Shown in pieces: positions 39,351-48,774 of a DNA stretch of 64,000 nucleotides (the first letter of the stretch is position 1; each line of letters starts with the position of its first letter). The DNA is taken from the NCBI RefSeq assembly GCF_030684895.1, contig NZ_JAUXXP010000051.1, positions 1 to 64,000 on the forward strand, written 5' to 3'. The notes under the pieces are model-generated. The model saw only the letters and a list, made by a program, of their open reading frames with translations. It was not told the origin of the DNA and made no database searches. The DNA comes from Pseudomonas sp. Lineage in GTDB: Bacteria; Pseudomonadota; Gammaproteobacteria; Pseudomonadales; Pseudomonadaceae. Both the position numbers and the translations under genes were made by a program.

Positions 39351-40079
39351 TCAGCGCGTAAACACGCAGGTCAGATAGCGGTTGCTAAAGCCATAGCGCA
39401 GCATCGAATACAGCCGGCTAAACAGGTACAGCGGGCGCTTGCGGTAGTACAGCAGCACCGCATTGCCGACCCCTTCGCTGCGGTGCTGTTTCTGTTGATC
39501 GACCTGTTTCGAGAATAAACCTTTGAACTGCCACCACTGAATCTGTTCCAAGTGCTGGCTGGCATGCAGCCCTTGCTGGCGGAACAGTGCGTAAAAGCTG
39601 CGTTTGCTGAAGTCATGCAGGTGGTGGGGGTTGCCGTCCAGGGTCGGCGTGATCGGCACCGAGGCGATGACCTTGCCGCCTTCGGCCAATAAGCGCGCAT
39701 AGTTGGCCAGCAGTACCTGCGGGCGCGGCAGATGCTCGATGGTTTCCAGGCTGACGATGCAATCGAAGCCCTGGTCGCTGCTGAACTGTTCGGCATCGGC
39801 GCATTCATAACGCAGGTTGGCCAGCTGGTAATGCTCGCGGGCGTAGGCAATGGCCGCCGGGTCAATGTCCACGCCGGTGACCTGCTTGTCCGGGTTGCGC
39901 TCGGCCAGCAGGGCGGTGCCATAGCCGCAGCCGCAGGCCATATCCAGCACGCGCTGGCCGCAGAGATGCAGGGCGGCGAACTCATAGCGCTGCATATGTA
40001 TCTGCAGGCTGGCCTGGTCGTCCGGGTTGAGCGGGTTGAGATCCTTCGGGTAAATCCGTTCGATGGTATGCATGGTCAT
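39351..40079 (-). CDS. Class I SAM-dependent methyltransferase
   Basis: 242-residue methyltransferase of the UbiE/type-11 kind. Motif I is VLDMACGCGYGTALLAERNPDKQVTGVDID (about 44-73); motif II/III is YECADAEQFSSDQGFDCIVSLETIEHLPRPQVLLANYARLLAEGGKVIASVPI. The substrate is unknown. The ATG at 40079 (MTMHTIERIY) is used, with 40073 as alternative; neither has a clear ribosome site. It sits alone, converging with desB across two intergenic repeats and diverging from the lipase gene. Confidence 0.85.
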   Translation of the reverse strand: MTMHTIERIYPKDLNPLNPDDQASLQIHMQRYEFAALHLCGQRVLDMACGCGYGTALLAERNPDKQVTGVDIDPAAIAYAREHYQLANLRYECADAEQFSSDQGFDCIVSLETIEHLPRPQVLLANYARLLAEGGKVIASVPITPTLDGNPHHLHDFSKRSFYALFRQQGLHASQHLEQIQWWQFKGLFSKQVDQQKQHRSEGVGNAVLLYYRKRPLYLFSRLYSMLRYGFSNRYLTCVFTR

Positions 40080-40200
40080 GGCAGCGCAAAGAGAAGCCGG
40101 GACTATATGTCAGGCGGCCCAGTTTTCCCACGAGCGGCATTGACATGCTTCGTGGTTCAGCACTTTCTTTCTCGGCGGTATGACACAAGGATGGTTTGCT

Positions 40201-41091
40201 ATGTCGACATCTTCTGCACCCCGTTATCCCCTGGTCCTGGTGCCAGGTTTGCTCGGCTTTGTCAGCCTGCTCGGTTATCCCTACTGGTATGGCATTGTCA
40301 CGGCGCTGCGCCGCATCGGTGCAAAAGTCTTCCCAGTACTGGTGTCTTCGGTGCATTCCACCGAGGTGCGCGGCGAGCAACTGCTGCTGCGCATCGCCGA
40401 TGTGTTGCAGCAGACCGGCGCAGAAAAGGTCCATCTGATCGGTCATAGCCAAGGCGCCCTGACGGCGCGTTATGCGGCGGCGCGAAAGCCCGAGTGGGTG
40501 GCGTCCGTGACCTCGGTGGCTGGGCCTAATCATGGTTCGGAGCTGGCGGATTTTCTCAAACGCAAAGCCCCGCACGGCAGCCTGCGCGAGCGCGTGCTGA
40601 GTGCTTTGTTACGTGGTGTGGCGCGTTGCATGGCCTGGCTGGAGCGCGGTTACAAAGGCGAAGCACTGCCGATGGATGTGGCAGCCGCGCAGCAATCGCT
40701 GACCAGTGACGGCGTGGCGGCCTTCAATGTGCAGTATCCGCAGGGCCTGCCTGAGGTATGGGGCGGTGAGGGCGCGGCCGAGGTCAATGGCGTGCGCTAC
40801 TACTCCTGGTCCGGCACCATTCAACCGGGTATCACCAATAAAGGTGGCAACCGCTTCGACGGGCCGAATGTCGCCTGCCGCATGTTTGCCAAGACTTTTC
40901 AGCGTGAGGTTGGACAGTGCGATGGCATGGTCGGACGCTACAGCTCACACTTGGGCACCGTGATTGGTGATCAGTACCCGCTGGATCACTTCGACATCAT
41001 CAATCAGACCTTCGGCCTGGTCGGCAAAGGCGCCGAGCCGGTCAAATTGTTTGTCGAGCATGCGCAACGGCTGCAGGCCGCAGGACTCTAG
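40201..41091 (+). CDS. Triacylglycerol lipase (family I-like)
   Basis: Lipase of 296 residues like Pseudomonas LipA/LipC. LVLVPGLLGF at the start is the oxyanion-hole segment. The catalytic Ser is in VHLIGHSQGALTARYAAA, followed by VTSVAGPNHGSELADFL. CDGMVGRYSSHLGTVIGDQYPLDHFDIINQTFGLVG has the Asp/His and calcium-binding parts and the Cys that pairs with the one in NVACRMFAKT. Unlike LipA there is no clear signal peptide after the ATG at 40201 (preceded by AAGGATGG), so export is unproven. No lipase foldase gene is next to it. Confidence 0.88.
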   Translation: MSTSSAPRYPLVLVPGLLGFVSLLGYPYWYGIVTALRRIGAKVFPVLVSSVHSTEVRGEQLLLRIADVLQQTGAEKVHLIGHSQGALTARYAAARKPEWVASVTSVAGPNHGSELADFLKRKAPHGSLRERVLSALLRGVARCMAWLERGYKGEALPMDVAAAQQSLTSDGVAAFNVQYPQGLPEVWGGEGAAEVNGVRYYSWSGTIQPGITNKGGNRFDGPNVACRMFAKTFQREVGQCDGMVGRYSSHLGTVIGDQYPLDHFDIINQTFGLVGKGAEPVKLFVEHAQRLQAAGL

Positions 41092-41143
41092 TGCTGCGTC
41101 ACAGATCATTTGTCGTGGAGTGAGACGCCGTTAGCTATCGGGT

Positions 41144-41192
41144 TGTAGGAGCCGGCCATGCCGGCGATTCGCACGCATGGCGTGCTCCTACA
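41144..41192. repeat. REP-like inverted repeat after the lipase gene
   Basis: TGTAGGAGC ... GCTCCTACA, perfect 9-bp ends about 49 bp apart, with an inner GCCGGCCATGCCGGC palindrome. The head TGTAGGAGCCGGC is of the common Pseudomonas REP type. Confidence 0.78.
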
Positions 41193-41231
41193 GGTAGGCG
41201 ATAGTTGAGCTTATTGCGGCACCAAGAGCTC

Positions 41232-41558
41232 TTAGGCGTCGTTAAGATCGACCCAGATGCCCTGATCATCTTCGCGGATGGCAAGCTCGTGCAGCGCTTG
41301 CCCGGCGCAGGGGCCAGCGACGCATTCGCCTGATTCGATCAGAAACAGCGCGCCATGGGTGGCGCACTGGATCAGGCTGGCGCTGTGATCGAGAAATTGG
41401 TCGGGCAGCCATTCCAGAGGGATGCCACGGTGCGGGCAGCGATTGCGATAGGCATACAGCTGGCCGTCCTTGCGCACGGCAAACAGCTTTTCACCTGCAA
41501 CCTCGAAACCCCGGCTCTGGCCTTCGGCCACTTCATCCGGTGCACATAAACGCAACAT
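41232..41558 (-). CDS. Rieske 2Fe-2S domain protein
   Basis: Small protein of 108 residues that is one Rieske domain. The cluster ligands are CPHRG (Cys-x-His, near residue 42) and CATHGALF (Cys-x2-His, near residue 65). The spacing between the two motifs is normal for Rieske ferredoxins such as those serving dioxygenases or nitrite reductases. It has no signal peptide, so it should be a cytoplasmic electron carrier. Its partner is not evident; the next gene on the strand, the heme receptor at 41676-43868, ends 117 bases upstream. Confidence 0.88.
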   Translation of the reverse strand: MLRLCAPDEVAEGQSRGFEVAGEKLFAVRKDGQLYAYRNRCPHRGIPLEWLPDQFLDHSASLIQCATHGALFLIESGECVAGPCAGQALHELAIREDDQGIWVDLNDA

Positions 41559-41675
41559 AGCAACCTCCCCGACAGGCCGGCATTATGCCGCCCTGGCGTG
41601 GAAGTGAAAGAGGAGGGCGCATCCGTGCGCCAAGTGGAACTCGTTTTACCGCTATTTAATGGGCGGTTGCCCAGA

Positions 41676-43868
41676 TCAGATTTCCCAGACCAGATTGACC
41701 GCCACATGGCGCCCCGGCTGGCTGAAGCGACCCATGCTGGCGCTGTTCTCGGTCAAGCCGCGCACGTCGCCCCATTGCCAATACTGCTTGTCGGTGAGGT
41801 TAAACAGGCCGGCATTCACGGCGAAGGCATCGGTCAGCTGCCACCAGCCATTGAGGTCGAGCACGCCATAACCTGAGGTCTGCACCTGATTGGCGGTTTG
41901 GGTCATGTCGACGCGGGTTTTCGCCGCCACCAGGGTCCAGCTCAGCTCGCCGCCAAACCTGCCGTTCGGCTCGCTGTAGCCCAGGCCGAAAACGCCCTTG
42001 AGCGGGTCCACGCTGTTGATCGGCTGGCCTGTACCTTCATCCTTGCCGCGGGCGTACGCCACGCTGCCACGGGCTTTCCAGCCAGCCGGCAGGCCCAGTT
42101 GGTCGAGGAACAGTTCGCCCTTGGCCTCTGCGCCACGAATGGTCACGCGGTCGCGGTTGACGTACTGGAACTCGCCGAAGGGGAAACCCGGCACGCTGGA
42201 GGGCCGGCTGACCTGTTCAATAAAGTCGTCGTACTGGTTGTAGAACAGCGCCGCACCAAAGCTGCCGATGGCGTACTGGCCGCGCAGGCCCAGCTCGAAG
42301 CTGTCGCTGGTTTCCGCTTTCAGGTTGGTATTGGCCAGGGTGCGGTACATGCCGGGGTTGGCAAATTCGCCAAAGATCTCGATGGCCTGTGGCGCGCGGA
42401 AGCCCGCAGCGTACTGACCGTAGACGCTGTGGGCGTCGTCGAGCTGGTAGGTCACGCCAAACTTGGGAGACAGCGCCGAATCCTTGAAGTCGCTTGGATC
42501 GCGCTCGGTGGCCTGACTATTGAGGTACTTATTGGTGACGTGTGGGCTCATCTCATAGCGGTCGTAGCGCAGGCCCGGTAGCAGGGTCCAACGGCCGATG
42601 CTGATGCTGTCCTGGGCAAACAGGGCGTATTCCTGGGTGGTCGGATCGGGGAAATCGCTGGTGGGCAGAACAGGCGTGGTCACGCCGGTGGCCAGTACGG
42701 TCTCGCCGCCTTCGCGCAGATCCGCGTTCTTCAGGTGTTTGATGTCCAGGCCATAGACCAGCGCATGTTCTGTGCGGCCGATGCTGAAGGCCTTGTCCAG
42801 CTTGGTATTGAAGGCCCAAAGCTTTTCTTCGTAGTACGAATCCCGTGTGCGGTAGCGTGGCTGTCCGCCGACCACGCGGTCCTCGAACGTTTGCTGACGC
42901 GTCTGGCTGTCCTGGTAGCTGAGCTGGCTGTGGATCTGATCAACCAACAGGGTGTCGAGTTGCTGGGTATGGGCGAGGGAATAGCGCTCACGATCAACCC
43001 GGTCTTCAGCATCCTGGGTACGGATGGTGGCGGTGTTGCTGTAGTTGCTCAGCACGCGGGTGTCGGTATCGTCCTGATAACGCTCGTAGGTCAGTTGCAG
43101 GCGGCCGCCGTCGCTGTAATCCCAACCGAATTTGCTCAGCAGGTTGTCGGTGCGGTAATCCAGTGGATTGGCCTGCTCGCGAGTTGCGCCAATACCACCC
43201 TGACCGCTGTGGGTATCCGTGGCCTGGCCACTGCGCCGACCCAGGTGCAGCAGGCCATCGACTTGGCCTAAGCGTGCGGCGAAGGTGGCGCTGCGCTGCC
43301 AGCTGTCATCGCTGCCGTCATAACCGGTTTTCAGGCGGGCGTAAGCATCATCGCCTTCGTCCAAATAGTCGCTGGCATCCTTGGTCAGAAAACTCACTGC
43401 GCCGCCAATCGCATCGCTGCCATACAGCGAACTGGCCGGTCCCCGGATGATTTCCACCTGCTTGACGGTGTCGAGGTCGACGTAATCGCGTTTGGCACTG
43501 AGGAAGCCGCCGAAGGAGAAGGCGTCGGGCATGCCGACACCGTCCACTTGAGTCAGCACACGGTTGCCGCCGATACCGCGGATGGTAAAGCCAGACAGGC
43601 CAAAACGATCGCCGCTGCCGCCGACCGATACGCCGGGCTCGTAGCGCACCAGATCCTTGATGTTCTTGATGTTCTGCTGGTCGATCTGCCGTTCGGTTTG
43701 TACCGACACCGTGCTCGGCACTTGGTCGAGGGTCTGCTCGGTGCGGGTGGCTGTGACGGTCACCGTATCGAACTGGTTCGGCGCTTTTTCCGCGGCCAGG
43801 GCCAGTGATGGGCTGAGTAACAGCAGAGCAAGCCATGGGCGGCGGGCGAATGGAGGGCTTCTGTGCAT
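41676..43868 (-). CDS. phuR: TonB-dependent heme/hemoglobin receptor
   Basis: Outer-membrane receptor of 730 residues for heme or hemoprotein uptake. A signal peptide (to SLALAAEK) leads to a TonB box-like QFDTVTVTATRTEQ. Then comes the plug (VPSTVSVQTERQIDQQNIKNIKDLVRYEPGVSV, GGNRVLTQVDGVGMPDAFSFG, EIIRGPASSLYGSDAIGGAVSF). The barrel has family marks such as LSPKFGVTYQLDDAHSVYGQYAAGFRAPQAIE and the His-containing C-terminus ending HVAVNLVWEI. It resembles the hemoglobin/transferrin/lactoferrin receptor group. It is divergent from the tonB-hemS-hmuTUV operon with a Fur box between. The name follows PhuR of P. aeruginosa by location and type. Confidence 0.9.
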   Translation of the reverse strand: MHRSPPFARRPWLALLLLSPSLALAAEKAPNQFDTVTVTATRTEQTLDQVPSTVSVQTERQIDQQNIKNIKDLVRYEPGVSVGGSGDRFGLSGFTIRGIGGNRVLTQVDGVGMPDAFSFGGFLSAKRDYVDLDTVKQVEIIRGPASSLYGSDAIGGAVSFLTKDASDYLDEGDDAYARLKTGYDGSDDSWQRSATFAARLGQVDGLLHLGRRSGQATDTHSGQGGIGATREQANPLDYRTDNLLSKFGWDYSDGGRLQLTYERYQDDTDTRVLSNYSNTATIRTQDAEDRVDRERYSLAHTQQLDTLLVDQIHSQLSYQDSQTRQQTFEDRVVGGQPRYRTRDSYYEEKLWAFNTKLDKAFSIGRTEHALVYGLDIKHLKNADLREGGETVLATGVTTPVLPTSDFPDPTTQEYALFAQDSISIGRWTLLPGLRYDRYEMSPHVTNKYLNSQATERDPSDFKDSALSPKFGVTYQLDDAHSVYGQYAAGFRAPQAIEIFGEFANPGMYRTLANTNLKAETSDSFELGLRGQYAIGSFGAALFYNQYDDFIEQVSRPSSVPGFPFGEFQYVNRDRVTIRGAEAKGELFLDQLGLPAGWKARGSVAYARGKDEGTGQPINSVDPLKGVFGLGYSEPNGRFGGELSWTLVAAKTRVDMTQTANQVQTSGYGVLDLNGWWQLTDAFAVNAGLFNLTDKQYWQWGDVRGLTENSASMGRFSQPGRHVAVNLVWEI

Positions 43869-43945
43869 GGGGACTCCAGGATCGTTCAGGTGGCTTCTCT
43901 GGCCACCAGGTTGGCATCGGCGGCAAACCTAAACGACATTGACAT

Positions 43946-43964
43946 GCTAATGCAAATAATTATC
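43946..43964. promoter_or_regulatory. Fur box in the divergent heme-locus promoter
   Basis: GCTAATGCAAATAATTATC matches the 19-bp Fur consensus at 15 positions. It lies between the receptor ATG (43868, minus) and tonB ATG (43999, plus), in the only AT-rich part of this spacer. Confidence 0.78.
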
Positions 43965-43998
43965 AAATAGATTTAATCCGATTTGACCGAGTCTTCGC

Positions 43999-44682
43999 AT
44001 GTTGCGTTTGTCGCTGTTTCTGCTGCTGTCGCTGGCGCTGCATAGCGCCGGCTGGCTGCTGTATGGCGACGCGCAACCGCCTGTTTTGAGCGCCGCGCAA
44101 ACCCATGACGTGCCTCAGGTGTTACGCCTGGCAGCTGTGTTGCAGCAGGCCGCGCCGGCCCCGGCCAAACCGCCGGAACCGCAACGCCAGGTGCTGGTGC
44201 CGAGCAAGGTCCCGGTCGCCAAGCCTGTGGCGCAGGTGCCAGTGACCAAGCCCGCACCGGTGAACACGGCCGTGTCGACCAAGAGCCCGCCCGCGCCGGT
44301 GTTGGAAGTCAAGGTGCCCAGCCAGTCTGCTGCGGCTGTCGGCTCGGCTCAGGCCGCGCCCGCCAAGCCGGTTGCCGCAACGCCGGCCGCTGAAGTGCTT
44401 AGCAGCAAGCCGAGCTTTCGCGAGCCGCCACGCCAGCCGAATTACCCGTCCCAGGCGCGGCGGCGTAACCAGCAGGGCGTGGTGCTGGTCGAGGTGCGCC
44501 TGGATGAGCGCGGCCAGCAACGCAGCCTGAATGTGCTGCGCTCCTCGGGCGTGGACAGCCTCGATCGCGCCGCCCTGGAGGCGGTTGCCAAGTGGCGTTT
44601 TCGCCCTGAAACCAGCGGCGGCCAGGCCGTGCCTAGCCGCGTACAGATCCCTATTCAGTTCGCTTTGACGGCGAGCCGTTGA
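43999..44682 (+). CDS. tonB: TonB-family energy transducer
   Basis: TonB protein of 227 residues that links the proton motive force to the outer-membrane receptor. One N-terminal membrane segment (LSLFLLLSLALHSAGWLLYG, residues 4-23, with the Ser/His pair used by TonB) is followed by a Pro/Lys-rich spacer (KPPEPQRQVLVPSKVPVAKPV). The C-terminal domain is FREPPRQPNYPSQARRRNQQGVVLVEVRLDERGQQRSLNVLRSSGVDSLDRAALEAVAKWRF. It is the first gene of the heme operon, 130 bases from the receptor gene. ExbB and ExbD follow after hemS, so the locus has its own TonB system. Confidence 0.92.
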   Translation: MLRLSLFLLLSLALHSAGWLLYGDAQPPVLSAAQTHDVPQVLRLAAVLQQAAPAPAKPPEPQRQVLVPSKVPVAKPVAQVPVTKPAPVNTAVSTKSPPAPVLEVKVPSQSAAAVGSAQAAPAKPVAATPAAEVLSSKPSFREPPRQPNYPSQARRRNQQGVVLVEVRLDERGQQRSLNVLRSSGVDSLDRAALEAVAKWRFRPETSGGQAVPSRVQIPIQFALTASR

Positions 44683-44703
44683 TTAATCAGTGAGGAGTTT
44701 TCC

Positions 44704-45774
44704 ATGAGTACACACGCCCAATCCGTCGCGCCCAGCAATGACCTGTATCTGGCCTGGCAGGTGCTGCGCCGCGAGCAGCCGCGCCTGCGCGCCCGCGATG
44801 CCGCCGAACGCCTGGCCGTTAGCGAGGCCGAACTGGTGGCCAGCCGCCTCGGTGTCGACGCTGTGCGCTTGCAGCCAGACTGGGCGCAGTTGCTGCCGGC
44901 ACTGGGCGAGCTGGGTTATGTGATGGCGCTGACCCGCAACGAGCATTGCGTGCATGAGCGCAAGGGTTATTACCGTGAGGTGACGGTGACCGGTAATGGC
45001 CAGATGGGCCTGGTGGTCTCGGCCGATATCGACCTGCGCCTGTTCCTCGGCGGCTGGGCCAGTGTGTTTGCCATCGAAGAGCAGACCGGCAAAGGCACCC
45101 AGCGCAGCATTCAGGTGTTCGACCGTCAGGGCACTGCGGTGCACAAGGTCTTCCTCACCGAGGACAGCCAGCTAAGCGCCTGGGCGCCGCTGCTGGAGCG
45201 TTTCCGTATGGCTGAGCAGAGCGCCGAACTGGAGCTGATGCCTTTGCCCCAGGCGCAGCCGGCGCAAGCCGATGCCCAGGTGGATGTAAACGCCCTGCGC
45301 GTGGGCTGGTCGACCCTTAAAGACACTCACCACTTCTTTGCCCTGCTGAAAAAGCACGGCACCACACGCACCCAGGCCCTGCGCCTGGCGGGGCGCGAAT
45401 GGGCCGAGCCAGTGGATGTGCGCGAACTGCCGAAGCTGCTGGAGCAAGCCGGTGTGCGCGAAGTACCGATCATGCTGTTTGTCGGCAATCGTCACTGCAT
45501 CCAGATTCACTCCGGTCCGGTGCGCAACCTGCGCTGGATGGACACCTGGTTCAACGTGCTCGATCCCGAGTTCAATCTGCACCTGCAGACCACTGGCGTG
45601 ACCGAGCTGTGGCGGGTGCGCAAGCCGAGCAGCGATGGTGTGATCACCAGTTGGGAAGCCTTCGATGCCCATGGCGAGCTGGTGGTGCAGCTGTTTGGTG
45701 CGCGCAAGCCGGGCATCCCTGAGCGTGAAGACTGGCGCGCCCTAGCCGAAAGCGCGCCTGCGCTGGAGTGCTGA
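44704..45774 (+). CDS. Heme-degrading/trafficking factor (HemS/PhuS)
   Basis: Cytoplasmic heme chaperone of 356 residues. In P. aeruginosa PhuS hands heme to the HemO oxygenase and also affects PrrF/PrrH. The two HemS-like repeats are visible in LAWQVLRREQPRLRARDAAERLAVSEAELVASR at the start and the repeat at VGWSTLKDTHHFFALLKKHGTTRTQALRLAGREWA. The heme ligand His probably lies in KDTHHFF. MLFVGNRHCIQIHSGPVRNLRWMDTWFNVLDPEFNLHL is the C-terminal family mark. GAGG precedes the ATG at 44704. It lies 21 bases after tonB and 1 base before exbB. Confidence 0.92.
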   Translation: MSTHAQSVAPSNDLYLAWQVLRREQPRLRARDAAERLAVSEAELVASRLGVDAVRLQPDWAQLLPALGELGYVMALTRNEHCVHERKGYYREVTVTGNGQMGLVVSADIDLRLFLGGWASVFAIEEQTGKGTQRSIQVFDRQGTAVHKVFLTEDSQLSAWAPLLERFRMAEQSAELELMPLPQAQPAQADAQVDVNALRVGWSTLKDTHHFFALLKKHGTTRTQALRLAGREWAEPVDVRELPKLLEQAGVREVPIMLFVGNRHCIQIHSGPVRNLRWMDTWFNVLDPEFNLHLQTTGVTELWRVRKPSSDGVITSWEAFDAHGELVVQLFGARKPGIPEREDWRALAESAPALEC

Positions 45775-45775
45775 G

Positions 45776-46417
45776 ATGAGCCAGTGGTGGAGTGCAATGG
45801 GGCCGCTGGGTTGGCCGCTGGCACTGTGCTCGCTTTTGGCGTTGGCGCTGATACTTGAGCGCCTCAGCGTATTTCTGCGTTTGCAGCCGCTGAGCAATGC
45901 CGCCGGGCGGGCCGCAGTCAGCGCTTGCCGTACCTGTGAGCGCGAGCACTGCAAGGGCCGTGCGCGCGGTTGGCGTTATGGCCTGGCATTGTTGCTCAAG
46001 CACAGCGCGTTGCCGGCGGTGCAGCGCGAAGAGCTGCTCGGCTGCTGGTTGCTGGAGGAACGCCAGCGTCTCAATCGCCAACTGCGCTTGCTGCAGCTGA
46101 TCGGCATGCTGGCGCCCATGCTCGGCTTGCTCGGCACGGTGCTGGGCATGCTGGAAATGTTTGCCAATATCGCCGGGCAGAACAGCCCGGTCACCCCTGC
46201 GCTGCTCGCCGATGGATTGTGGCAGGCGCTGTACACCACGGTGTGGGGCTTGCTCATCGCCATACCGGCGCTGGCGGCAGGGCAGGGCTTTGCCTTGTGG
46301 GCCGAGCGTTATCTGGAGGGCGTACAAGCGTTACTCAATCGTTGTCAGCTGGCATTGGATGGTCTGGAGCTGGAACTGCCGAGTAATCAGCCGGCCGCGC
46401 AGTGGGTGTTGTCGTGA
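45776..46417 (+). CDS. exbB: ExbB/TolQ-type proton channel protein
   Basis: Inner-membrane protein of 213 residues that energises TonB with ExbD. Three hydrophobic segments match the MotA/TolQ/ExbB family: LGWPLALCSLLALALILERLSVFLRL (about 10-35), LLQLIGMLAPMLGLLGTVLGMLEMFANIAGQ, and LLADGLWQALYTTVWGLLIAIPALAAGQGFALW. The proton-path Thr/Gly pattern LGLLGTVLGM is present. It starts two bases after the hemS stop. Its stop overlaps the GTG start of exbD (GTGA), so the two are translationally coupled. Confidence 0.92.
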   Translation: MSQWWSAMGPLGWPLALCSLLALALILERLSVFLRLQPLSNAAGRAAVSACRTCEREHCKGRARGWRYGLALLLKHSALPAVQREELLGCWLLEERQRLNRQLRLLQLIGMLAPMLGLLGTVLGMLEMFANIAGQNSPVTPALLADGLWQALYTTVWGLLIAIPALAAGQGFALWAERYLEGVQALLNRCQLALDGLELELPSNQPAAQWVLS

Positions 46418-46845
46418 TCCGCCTGCCGGCTGCCAGCAATTCTCAGGGCAATCTGTTGCCCGATCTGACACCGCTGCTCGATGTGATTTTTATCGTGCTG
46501 GTGTTCTTTCTGCTGACCGCGCAAACGCCACTGCTGGAGCTGCCTTTGCAGTTACCGCAGAGCCGCGAGGCGCTACCCACGGCGAGTGCCGGCAGCGGCG
46601 AACGCATGCAAATACAGCTGTCCGTCGAAGGGAATTGGCGCTTTAACGGCACCCCGCAGACGGATTTCAGCGCGTTACGCACTGAACTGACTGCAGCCTT
46701 TGCTGCCGACAGCGCAGCGGGCCTGGACCTGGCGCTGGATCGTCAGGCACCGCTGTCGGCATTTATCGATCTGATGGCCTTGCTGCAACAGCAGGGCATT
46801 CAGGACAGTCGCATTCTTCTAGAGGCCAATCATGAAACGCCTTAA
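46414..46845 (+). CDS. exbD: ExbD biopolymer transport protein
   Basis: Small inner-membrane protein of 143 residues, partner of ExbB. The single membrane helix is NLLPDLTPLLDVIFIVLVFFLLTAQTP, with the conserved Asp in LTPLLDVIF that carries protons. The periplasmic part follows (LELPLQLPQSREALP...). It starts at GTG 46414, which overlaps the exbB stop (GTGA); a GTG further upstream at 46402 would add four residues but lacks this coupling. It overlaps the start of hmuT by 14 bases. Confidence 0.9.
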   Translation: MIRLPAASNSQGNLLPDLTPLLDVIFIVLVFFLLTAQTPLLELPLQLPQSREALPTASAGSGERMQIQLSVEGNWRFNGTPQTDFSALRTELTAAFAADSAAGLDLALDRQAPLSAFIDLMALLQQQGIQDSRILLEANHETP

Positions 46846-47731
46846 TACTCTGCTCGCCCTGGGCGCGAGCCTGTTGTCTTGTGCCTCGCTGATGGCCGCC
46901 GAGCCGTTGCCGCAACGCTGGATCAGTTCCGGCGGCTCGCTCAGTGAGTGGGTGGTGGCGTTGGGCGGCGAAAGCCGTCTGGTGGGTGTGGACAGCACCA
47001 GTCAACATCCGCAGTCGCTTCGCGTTTTGCCGAGCATCGGTTATCAGCGCCAGTTGGCCGCCGAAGGCATGCTGACGCTGCGCCCGGATATGTTGATCGG
47101 CAGTGAAGAGATGGGCCCGCCGCCGGTGCTGGCGCAATTACGCGGCGCAGGTGTGCGGGTGGAAATGCTCTCGTCCAAGGCAGAGCTGAAAAGCCTGCAG
47201 GCCAGCCTGCAGCGCATCGGCATTCTGTTGGGCGAGCCGCAACGTGCCGATCAGGCCTTTGCGGCCTATCAGCAGCGCCTGCAGCAGCAGGCTGACTGGC
47301 TGGTGACTGCACAGCGTCAGCAGGCGGCTCCGGGGGTGTTGCTGTTGCTCGGGCATGCCGGCGGCAGCCCGATGGCGGGTGGCAAGGACACTTCGGCCGA
47401 CTGGCTGATCGAGCGCGCCGGCGGGCGCAATCTGGCCAGCCATAACGGCTTCAAGGCGCTGTCCACCGAAGCCTTGTTGGCGCTTGACCCGGAGGTGGTG
47501 ATCATTGCTGATCGCAGCTTGTCCGGTGACGCCGCGCGTGAGGCATTGCTGCAGCAAAATCCAGCGCTGGCGGCGACCCGGGCGGCGCGTAACCAGCGTT
47601 TGCTGATGCTCGATCCGACGCTGCTGGTCGGTGGTCTTGGCCCGCGTTTGCCGGATGGGCTGGCGGCCTTGTCCGCAGCCTTTTATCCTGCCAGCCAACC
47701 TCTGGTCGCCGAAGCTAAGCCCACGCCATGA
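46832..47731 (+). CDS. hmuT: Hemin ABC transporter substrate-binding protein
   Basis: Periplasmic heme-binding protein of 299 residues (HmuT/PhuT type). The signal peptide MKRLNTLLALGASLLSCASLMAAEP is followed by RWISSGGSLSEWVVALGGESRLVGVDSTSQHP, GYQRQLAAEGMLTLRPDMLIG, a conserved GAGVRVEMLSSKAELKSLQASLQRIGILLG, and LLLLGHAGGSPMAGGKDTSADWLIERAGGRN. It binds one heme; the exact axial Tyr/His is not fixed here. Its start lies inside the end of exbD, and its end overlaps hmuU (ATGA). Confidence 0.92.
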   Translation: MKRLNTLLALGASLLSCASLMAAEPLPQRWISSGGSLSEWVVALGGESRLVGVDSTSQHPQSLRVLPSIGYQRQLAAEGMLTLRPDMLIGSEEMGPPPVLAQLRGAGVRVEMLSSKAELKSLQASLQRIGILLGEPQRADQAFAAYQQRLQQQADWLVTAQRQQAAPGVLLLLGHAGGSPMAGGKDTSADWLIERAGGRNLASHNGFKALSTEALLALDPEVVIIADRSLSGDAAREALLQQNPALAATRAARNQRLLMLDPTLLVGGLGPRLPDGLAALSAAFYPASQPLVAEAKPTP

Positions 47732-48774
47732 ATCCTGTTATTCGACCGCGCTCACTGTTTATTGCACTGAGTCTGTTGCTGGCGCTCGCGCTCTGGTTAT
47801 CCCTGGCGCTGGGGCCGGTCAGCCTGCCGCTGCTCGATACCCTCAAGGCAGCGCTGCGCCTGCTGGGCCTGCTGGGCCTGGCGCAAGCGGGAGATGATCT
47901 GGCCCAGGCCGAACTGATCCTCGGGCAGATCCGCCTGCCGCGCACCTTGCTCGGCCTGCTGGTCGGCGCGGTTTTGGCGCTGTGCGGGGTGGCAATGCAG
48001 GGGCTGTTTCGTAACCCGCTGGCTGACCCGGGCCTGATCGGCGTATCCAGCGGCGCGGCGCTCGGCGCGTCGATTGCGATTGTTGGCGGCGCGGCCCTTG
48101 GCGGTTTGCCGGAAGTCTTTGCACCTTATCTGTTGTCGTTGTTCGCCTTTATCGGCGGCCTTGGGGTGACGGCGCTGGTCTATCGCCTGGGCCGGCGTGA
48201 TGGTGAAACCAATGTGGCGACCATGCTCCTGGCCGGTATTGCGCTGACCGCCCTGGCCGGTGCGGCCATCGGCCTGTTTACCTACCTGGCCGATGACGCC
48301 ACTTTGCGTACCCTGACGTTCTGGAACCTGGGCAGCCTCAATGGCGCCAGTTACGCCCGCCTGTGGCCGCTGCTGCTGGTGACGGCGGCCGTGGCGCTGT
48401 GGTTGCCACGGCGGGCCAGGGCGCTGAATGCCATGCTGCTGGGCGAGTCCGAGGCGCGTCACCTGGGTTTTGCCGTGGAGCGGGTCAAGGCCGAGCTGGT
48501 GTTCTGCACCGCTCTCGGTGTCGGCGCGGCTGTGGCGGCGGCGGGGATGATCGGTTTTATCGGCCTGGTGGTGCCGCATCTGATGCGGCTGCTGGTCGGG
48601 CCGGATCATCGCGTGCTGTTGCCGGCCTCGGCCCTGGCCGGCGCCAGCCTGTTGCTGCTGGCGGATCTGGCCGCGCGGCTGGTGCTGGCCCCGGCCGAGT
48701 TGCCGATTGGTATCGTCACGGCGCTGATTGGCGCGCCGTTCTTCCTTTATCTGTTGCTGCGGGGGCGTACCTGA
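47728..48774 (+). CDS. hmuU: Hemin ABC transporter permease
   Basis: FecCD-family permease of 348 residues with about ten hydrophobic segments; typical length. Marks are [66 protein letters not shown] [30 protein letters not shown], and the C-terminal [32 protein letters not shown]. It moves heme through the inner membrane. It overlaps hmuT by four bases and hmuV by one base (TGATG). Confidence 0.94.
   Translation: MNPVIRPRSLFIALSLLLALALWLSLALGPVSLPLLDTLKAALRLLGLLGLAQAGDDLAQAELILGQIRLPRTLLGLLVGAVLALCGVAMQGLFRNPLADPGLIGVSSGAALGASIAIVGGAALGGLPEVFAPYLLSLFAFIGGLGVTALVYRLGRRDGETNVATMLLAGIALTALAGAAIGLFTYLADDATLRTLTFWNLGSLNGASYARLWPLLLVTAAVALWLPRRARALNAMLLGESEARHLGFAVERVKAELVFCTALGVGAAVAAAGMIGFIGLVVPHLMRLLVGPDHRVLLPASALAGASLLLLADLAARLVLAPAELPIGIVTALIGAPFFLYLLLRGRT

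Noticed and set aside
48363..48773. N-terminal extension of hmuV inside hmuU.
   Set aside because: Gly/Arg-rich composition unlike any ABC ATPase; the ATG at 48774 overlaps the hmuU stop and begins the proper domain.
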